DNA of 64,000 nt from an uncultured Macellibacteroides sp. (GTDB lineage: Bacteria; Bacteroidota; Bacteroidia; Bacteroidales; Tannerellaceae), in NCBI RefSeq assembly GCF_963667135.1, contig NZ_OY762974.1:1984001-2048000 (forward strand), read 5' to 3'. Each line of letters opens with the position of its first letter. Position 1 is the stretch's first letter. Below, one piece after another: positions 59,640 to 64,000 of this stretch. Under the pieces are notes generated by a model. It made no database searches. It worked only from the letters and a program-made list of their open reading frames with translations, and was not told where the DNA came from. A program made the position numbers and the translations under genes.

Positions 59640-62639
59640 ATGAAAAGAATACTAATTCCGCTGTGTATAGTTGTAGGCTCTCACGCGGCCACCGGGCAAC
59701 GATCTTATCAGTTTGAGTCGCCCGAACGACTTTTTATTGAAGGAAAAGAGATGTTCATTTTAAAGAACTATCCGGGTTGCATGGACAAGCTCGAAGCGTA
59801 CAAGAAACAGGCGAAGGATGCCGATCTGATTCAGGAATCCGATTATATGTTGGCTTGTGCCGCTTTTGAACAGGGAAAAGAAAATGCGCCGGATGTGTTG
59901 AAGGAATATATGGAAAAGTATCCGGATACACGTCATGGTGATGAGATGCATTACCTGATAGCATCATCTCATTTTGACCGTAAAGAGTACGAAAAGGCAG
60001 TATATTGGTTTAAGGAATCGACCATCGAGATGCTTAGTCCGGCTCAGCAGGAGACTTATAGTTTCAGATATGCCTATTCATTGCTTCAGACTGGAGAGAT
60101 GGAAAAAGCCCGCGGGTACTTTACTCGCCTGAAGCAAATAGGGGCAACCTATAATGATGCAGGAGCCTATTATGTTGCTTATATCGATTATGCTTCCGGA
60201 AAATATAATAATGCGCTTGTTGAGTTTAACCGTCTTAAAGACAAGCCCGAATATGCACTGCAGTCATCGTATTATATAACTCAGATCTATTTTATTCAGC
60301 GTAAGTACGAGAAGACGATTGCCGAAGGAGAAGTCCTTTTGCAGAATTATCCACACAGTGAAAATAATACGGAGGTGCACCGAATTTTGGGTAATTCATA
60401 CTATCATATGGGTAACCCGGATAAGGCAATTGCAAATTTAAGCAAATATGTTTCGGATGCGGAAGAACCTCTTCGCGCCGATTTGTATATATTGGGAGTT
60501 TGTTATTTTAATAAAGCCAGCTATAACAGTGCGGTAGATTGTTTTGGTCGGATTGTTCGCGAGCCAGATGCGCTTACTCAGAATGCCTATCTGTATCTTG
60601 GGCAGTCTTACTTAAAATTGAACGACAGGAATAATGCCCGTATGGCATTTGAAGCAGCGGCTACAACTTCGTTCGACAAACAGGTGAAGGAGGCGGCCAT
60701 GTATAATTATGCCTTGCTTATTCATCAAACTTCGTTTACAGGTTTTGGAGAGTCGGTAACCATTTTTGAAAACTTCCTGAATGAATTTCCCAACTCGTCC
60801 TACTCGGATAAAGTAAACGATTATCTGGTTGAAGTATACCTTACTACCAAAGATTATCGCTCTGCACTTGCTTCCATCGAAAAGATTAAGCGTCCAAGTA
60901 CCCGGATTCTGGAAGCCAAGCAGGATATTCTTTTTCAATTGGGTACACAATCGTTTACAAATGTAAAATTGGATGAGGCTGTCGATTTGTTTAACCGTGC
61001 TATTTCGCTAGGTTCCTATAACCTTGAAGCACGGAATGATGCTTATTTCTGGCGGGGTGAATGTTACTATCGCCAGGGTGAATATACCAAAGCTGAATCC
61101 GATTACAGAACTTATTTGAATAATACCCAGCAGAAAAATACAGACATGTATGCGCTGGCTCAGTATAACCTGGGTTACTGCTACTTTAAAGAAAAGCAAT
61201 ATGCGGATGCGTTAAGTCGATTCAGGCAGTATGTGCAACAGGAAAGCAACAGTCAGCTTCCATCTTATGCCGATGCTTACAACCGTATAGGAGACTGTCT
61301 ATTCCAAAGCCGTCAGTTTGCCCAGGCAGAGGAGAGTTACAGCCGTGCGGCAACTCTGCAGCCTTCAGCTGCCGATTATGCTGTATATCAGAAAGGATTC
61401 CTATTGGGACTTCAGAAAGATTATAAGGGGAAAATCAGTTCAATGGATCGTCTTGTGCGCGAATTCCCCGAATCCCCCTACGTGGACGACGCGTTGTTTG
61501 AAAAAGGACGTGCCTATGTGATGCTTGATAATAGTAATGGGGCTGCTGATGCTTTTGAACAAGTTATCAGTAAGTTTCCGCAAAGCACCCAGGCCCGTAA
61601 AGCAGGTATTCAGTTAGGATTACTCTATTTTAATGCGAATCAGCCCGAGAAAGCATCTGCAGCTTACAAGTCAGTTATAGATAATTATCCGGGAAGCGAC
61701 GAAGCAAAAGTTGCTTTGCAAGATTTGAAATCGGTATATCTGGATCTAAATGATATCAGTTCGTACGCTGCTTATGTAAATTCATTGGGTGGCAATGTCC
61801 GTTTTGATGTGAGTGAGCAAGATTCGCTGACCTATCTGGCCGCCGAAAAACTTTTCATGAAGGGAGATAATTCCGGAGCCAAAAAGAGTCTTACTAATTA
61901 CTTGCAATCGTTCCCTGATGGAGCTTTCAGCACCAATGCCAATTATTATTTGGGAAGCGTTGCTTTTAACAATAAAGAATACGATGAGGCAAAGCAACTA
62001 TTTAAGGTTGTGCTTGCCAGCGGAGATACTAAGTTCGCCGAATCTGCTTCTGCCCGTAAGGCAGAGATCGAATATATGCAGGAAGATTACGTGGCTGCAC
62101 TCGAAAGTTTTAAACATTTAAAGGCTGTTGCAGAAAGTAAGGATAATAAGGATGCGGCTAAACTAGGTATAATGCGTTGTGCCCAATATACGGGCAAACA
62201 TCAGGATGCTCTTTCAGGAGCCGAGGAATTGCTGAAGGATCCGAAGCTATCACCCGAACTGAGTGCGGAAGCCCGTTATATTCGTGCAAAGGCAAACATT
62301 GCATTGAAGCAACCGGCAAAAGCGATGACCGATTTGCAGACAATCAGCAAAGATACCCGTACGGTCCATGGAGCCGAAGCCAAATATTTGTTGTCTCAAT
62401 TGTATTTCAATAATAAGGAAAATGCCAAGGCTGAGAAGGAACTGATGAATTTTATCGAGAATGGAACGCCTCATCAGTATTGGCTGGCACGTGGCTTTAT
62501 ATTATTGGCGGATATATATATTAGTCAGAATGATGACTTCCAGGCTCGTCAGTATCTGACCAGTTTGCAGAATAATTATAAGGGTACGGATGATATTGCC
62601 GGAATGATCGAGAACAGATTGAGTAAATTAAAGAAATAA
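59640..62639 (+). CDS. Large TPR-repeat protein
   Basis: A 999-residue protein with a signal-peptide-like N-terminus (RILIPLCIVVGSHAATG) and TPR-type helical repeats along nearly all its length (e.g. PDVLKEYMEKYPDTRHGDEM, QAKKLF-like repeats, PQSTQARKAGIQLGLLYFNA). Such periplasmic TPR scaffolds are conserved in Bacteroidales and precede the barrel gene here by 8 bases. Probably a scaffold for envelope assembly or transport; no catalytic motif. A -7 box TATCTTTG is at 59579-59586. Confidence 0.88.
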   Translation: MKRILIPLCIVVGSHAATGQRSYQFESPERLFIEGKEMFILKNYPGCMDKLEAYKKQAKDADLIQESDYMLACAAFEQGKENAPDVLKEYMEKYPDTRHGDEMHYLIASSHFDRKEYEKAVYWFKESTIEMLSPAQQETYSFRYAYSLLQTGEMEKARGYFTRLKQIGATYNDAGAYYVAYIDYASGKYNNALVEFNRLKDKPEYALQSSYYITQIYFIQRKYEKTIAEGEVLLQNYPHSENNTEVHRILGNSYYHMGNPDKAIANLSKYVSDAEEPLRADLYILGVCYFNKASYNSAVDCFGRIVREPDALTQNAYLYLGQSYLKLNDRNNARMAFEAAATTSFDKQVKEAAMYNYALLIHQTSFTGFGESVTIFENFLNEFPNSSYSDKVNDYLVEVYLTTKDYRSALASIEKIKRPSTRILEAKQDILFQLGTQSFTNVKLDEAVDLFNRAISLGSYNLEARNDAYFWRGECYYRQGEYTKAESDYRTYLNNTQQKNTDMYALAQYNLGYCYFKEKQYADALSRFRQYVQQESNSQLPSYADAYNRIGDCLFQSRQFAQAEESYSRAATLQPSAADYAVYQKGFLLGLQKDYKGKISSMDRLVREFPESPYVDDALFEKGRAYVMLDNSNGAADAFEQVISKFPQSTQARKAGIQLGLLYFNANQPEKASAAYKSVIDNYPGSDEAKVALQDLKSVYLDLNDISSYAAYVNSLGGNVRFDVSEQDSLTYLAAEKLFMKGDNSGAKKSLTNYLQSFPDGAFSTNANYYLGSVAFNNKEYDEAKQLFKVVLASGDTKFAESASARKAEIEYMQEDYVAALESFKHLKAVAESKDNKDAAKLGIMRCAQYTGKHQDALSGAEELLKDPKLSPELSAEARYIRAKANIALKQPAKAMTDLQTISKDTRTVHGAEAKYLLSQLYFNNKENAKAEKELMNFIENGTPHQYWLARGFILLADIYISQNDDFQARQYLTSLQNNYKGTDDIAGMIENRLSKLKK

Positions 62640-62647
62640 GAATAGGG

Positions 62648-64000
62648 ATGAAAGCTATATATAATGTAAAAGCCCTCTGCCTTGTGGTAGCATTAAGTAC
62701 TGCAGCAACGGGATATGCGCAGGAAGATAAGACGAAAGCTAATGATGTGAACCGTGAAATGACCCTCGAACGGGAATACGATCCATCGGTTCAGGATGCA
62801 TCTAAGGTGAATACCTTGCCGAAGGTAAAAGAGCCAGTTGTAAAAAAGATGCCGATCGATTACAGTTCTTTTGCTGTAGCCACTGATCCTCAGCAGGAGA
62901 TTTCTTTGTTGGGATCAGGCAATATTATGACTGAGATTCCTTTTAGTAAAAAGCGTGGTTATTTGAATCTCGGTGTAGGAAACTATATGAACCTGAATGG
63001 AGATCTGGGATATCATATACTTAGTACCGAAAAAGATAAACTAAATTTCTTTGTATCTCATCGATCCACGAATGGTGAGATTAAATACCTCCAAAATGAG
63101 GAGAAGCAGAAAGCGAAGCTGAATAGTAACCTCGGAGGAATTAACTTCGAACATGAGTACGAAAAGCTTGCATTAAAGCTTGGCTTTGGAGTGGATTTTA
63201 CAAGGTTTAACTACTATGGGTATTTTGAACCTTATTTTTCTGATGGAGTTTTCTACCCGGATATAGCATACGGGTCACTTGTGGACTACGATAAAAATCA
63301 GTCAAATACAACTGTAGGAGGTATGATTGGATTTGAATCCAAAGGACATGGACCTTTTGAGTATGCCCTGGACCTGGATTTCAAACGTTTTTCTAATAAG
63401 TATGGCATGACTGGAGGTTTCGGTGGTATTAAAGAAAATACATTTGGAGCTGAGTTCGATGTTAACAGCGAATTTAACGGGGGAATGAAGATTGGAGTAG
63501 AGGGTAAGCTTGAGTATTTTAATTATGGTGAAACAGATGCAGAAACTACTGAGCCGTTTGAAAGGAATAATCATGCAGAAGCCACGCTGAGTCCTTATTT
63601 GAAAACTGACGGAGAAAACTGGAATCTGCGTCTGGGCGCCAATACAATGATCATTACTGGTGAGGAAAAAAAGATATTCTTTTCTCCTAATATTACAGCC
63701 GATGTGGAGTTGGCTCCTAAGACCGTTTTATATGCTTCTGCCACAGGAGAGGCTCGGGCAAACAGTGCTTACGAAATATCTCGTATAAACCGTTACATCA
63801 ATCCTGATTTGGTTCTTGAAGCATCCCGTACCTGGATGGATGGAATCGTTGGAATCAAAAGCGGAGCAGGTCCCGGCTTTTGGTTTGATGTATTTGGCGG
63901 TTATAAAATAACAGACAACGAACATTTTTTCATACCTCAAAATACCTTGTATGCTAAGTTCGGAAATGTCAGCAATGTAGCTTATTACGATGCGAAATTG
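62648..64000 (+). CDS. Outer-membrane beta-barrel protein (3' end cut by window)
   Basis: The frame from ATG 62648 is open to the last base (451 codons). It has a signal peptide (KALCLVVALSTAATGYA, then Q), an acidic segment (DVNREMTLEREYDPSVQDAS), then alternating amphipathic strands (KRGYLNLGVGNYMNLNGDLG) like a large TonB-dependent-receptor-sized barrel; no clear TonB plug is visible in this part. It directly follows the TPR gene and is probably co-expressed, suggesting a joint envelope function. Confidence 0.8.
   Translation, partial: MKAIYNVKALCLVVALSTAATGYAQEDKTKANDVNREMTLEREYDPSVQDASKVNTLPKVKEPVVKKMPIDYSSFAVATDPQQEISLLGSGNIMTEIPFSKKRGYLNLGVGNYMNLNGDLGYHILSTEKDKLNFFVSHRSTNGEIKYLQNEEKQKAKLNSNLGGINFEHEYEKLALKLGFGVDFTRFNYYGYFEPYFSDGVFYPDIAYGSLVDYDKNQSNTTVGGMIGFESKGHGPFEYALDLDFKRFSNKYGMTGGFGGIKENTFGAEFDVNSEFNGGMKIGVEGKLEYFNYGETDAETTEPFERNNHAEATLSPYLKTDGENWNLRLGANTMIITGEEKKIFFSPNITADVELAPKTVLYASATGEARANSAYEISRINRYINPDLVLEASRTWMDGIVGIKSGAGPGFWFDVFGGYKITDNEHFFIPQNTLYAKFGNVSNVAYYDAKL

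Overview
The window is from a Bacteroidales chromosome (a Bacteroides/Parabacteroides-type genome; the genus cannot be fixed from sequence alone). Evidence: low G+C; promoters with the Bacteroidetes -7 box TAnnTTTG (e.g. 45180, 45907, 54988); almost no Shine-Dalgarno sequences; and Bacteroidales-type gene content such as GH43, TolC/FtsX export operons, a PorT-like barrel, and an S2/EF-Ts, L13/S9 block.

Positions 1-30962 are the right-hand part of a temperate tailed-phage genome (siphovirus-like, HK97-type head). All its genes lie on the + strand. In order: replication and accessory genes (replication protein, DnaB helicase, HNH nuclease, PcfK/PcfJ, many small proteins; 2-6538); a tyrosine recombinase (6535-7440); a non-coding candidate packaging region; the terminase pair, portal, prohead protease, capsid and connectors (7742-15042); tail tube, probable tail chaperone, tape measure and tail hub (15062-21426); tail fibres plus a secreted retropepsin-like protease (21419-26030); a complete diversity-generating retroelement (DGR; 26032-29219); then holin, probable lysin and an envelope protein (29431-30840). 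The right end falls in the 3' half of a tRNA-Pro(GGG) gene (30917-30961), so this is an attachment site. The left end lies outside the window.

The DGR is the most notable system. A C-type-lectin-like tail protein ends in a variable repeat (VR, 27253-27354). It is followed by an Avd accessory protein, the template repeat (TR, 27840-27944) and a DGR-type reverse transcriptase with YVDD and IGNLISQ motifs. Aligned by eye, all 16 VR/TR substitutions fall at template adenines, and the VR also lacks one AAC codon. Together the genes would diversify the phage's receptor-binding tip.

Just beyond the attachment site is an intact ISL3/ISAon1-like insertion sequence (31051-32501) with 8-bp target duplications, then about 560 bp of repeat-rich non-coding DNA with a perfect 64-bp palindrome.

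Positions 33071-64000 are host chromosome. A histidine kinase and a sigma-54 activator diverge from a TolC / membrane-fusion / FtsX / ATPase export operon; that operon carries a -24/-12 promoter and two upstream activator-like sites. Next come a GNAT acetyltransferase, a GH43 glycosidase, a membrane protein with an XRE regulator, an outer-membrane barrel, rplM-rpsI and rpsB-tsf, a second MacAB-TolC-like operon (minus strand), a ROK sugar kinase, a B12-binding radical SAM protein, a CPBP protease, a Nudix hydrolase, a 999-residue TPR protein and the start of an outer-membrane barrel protein cut by the window edge.
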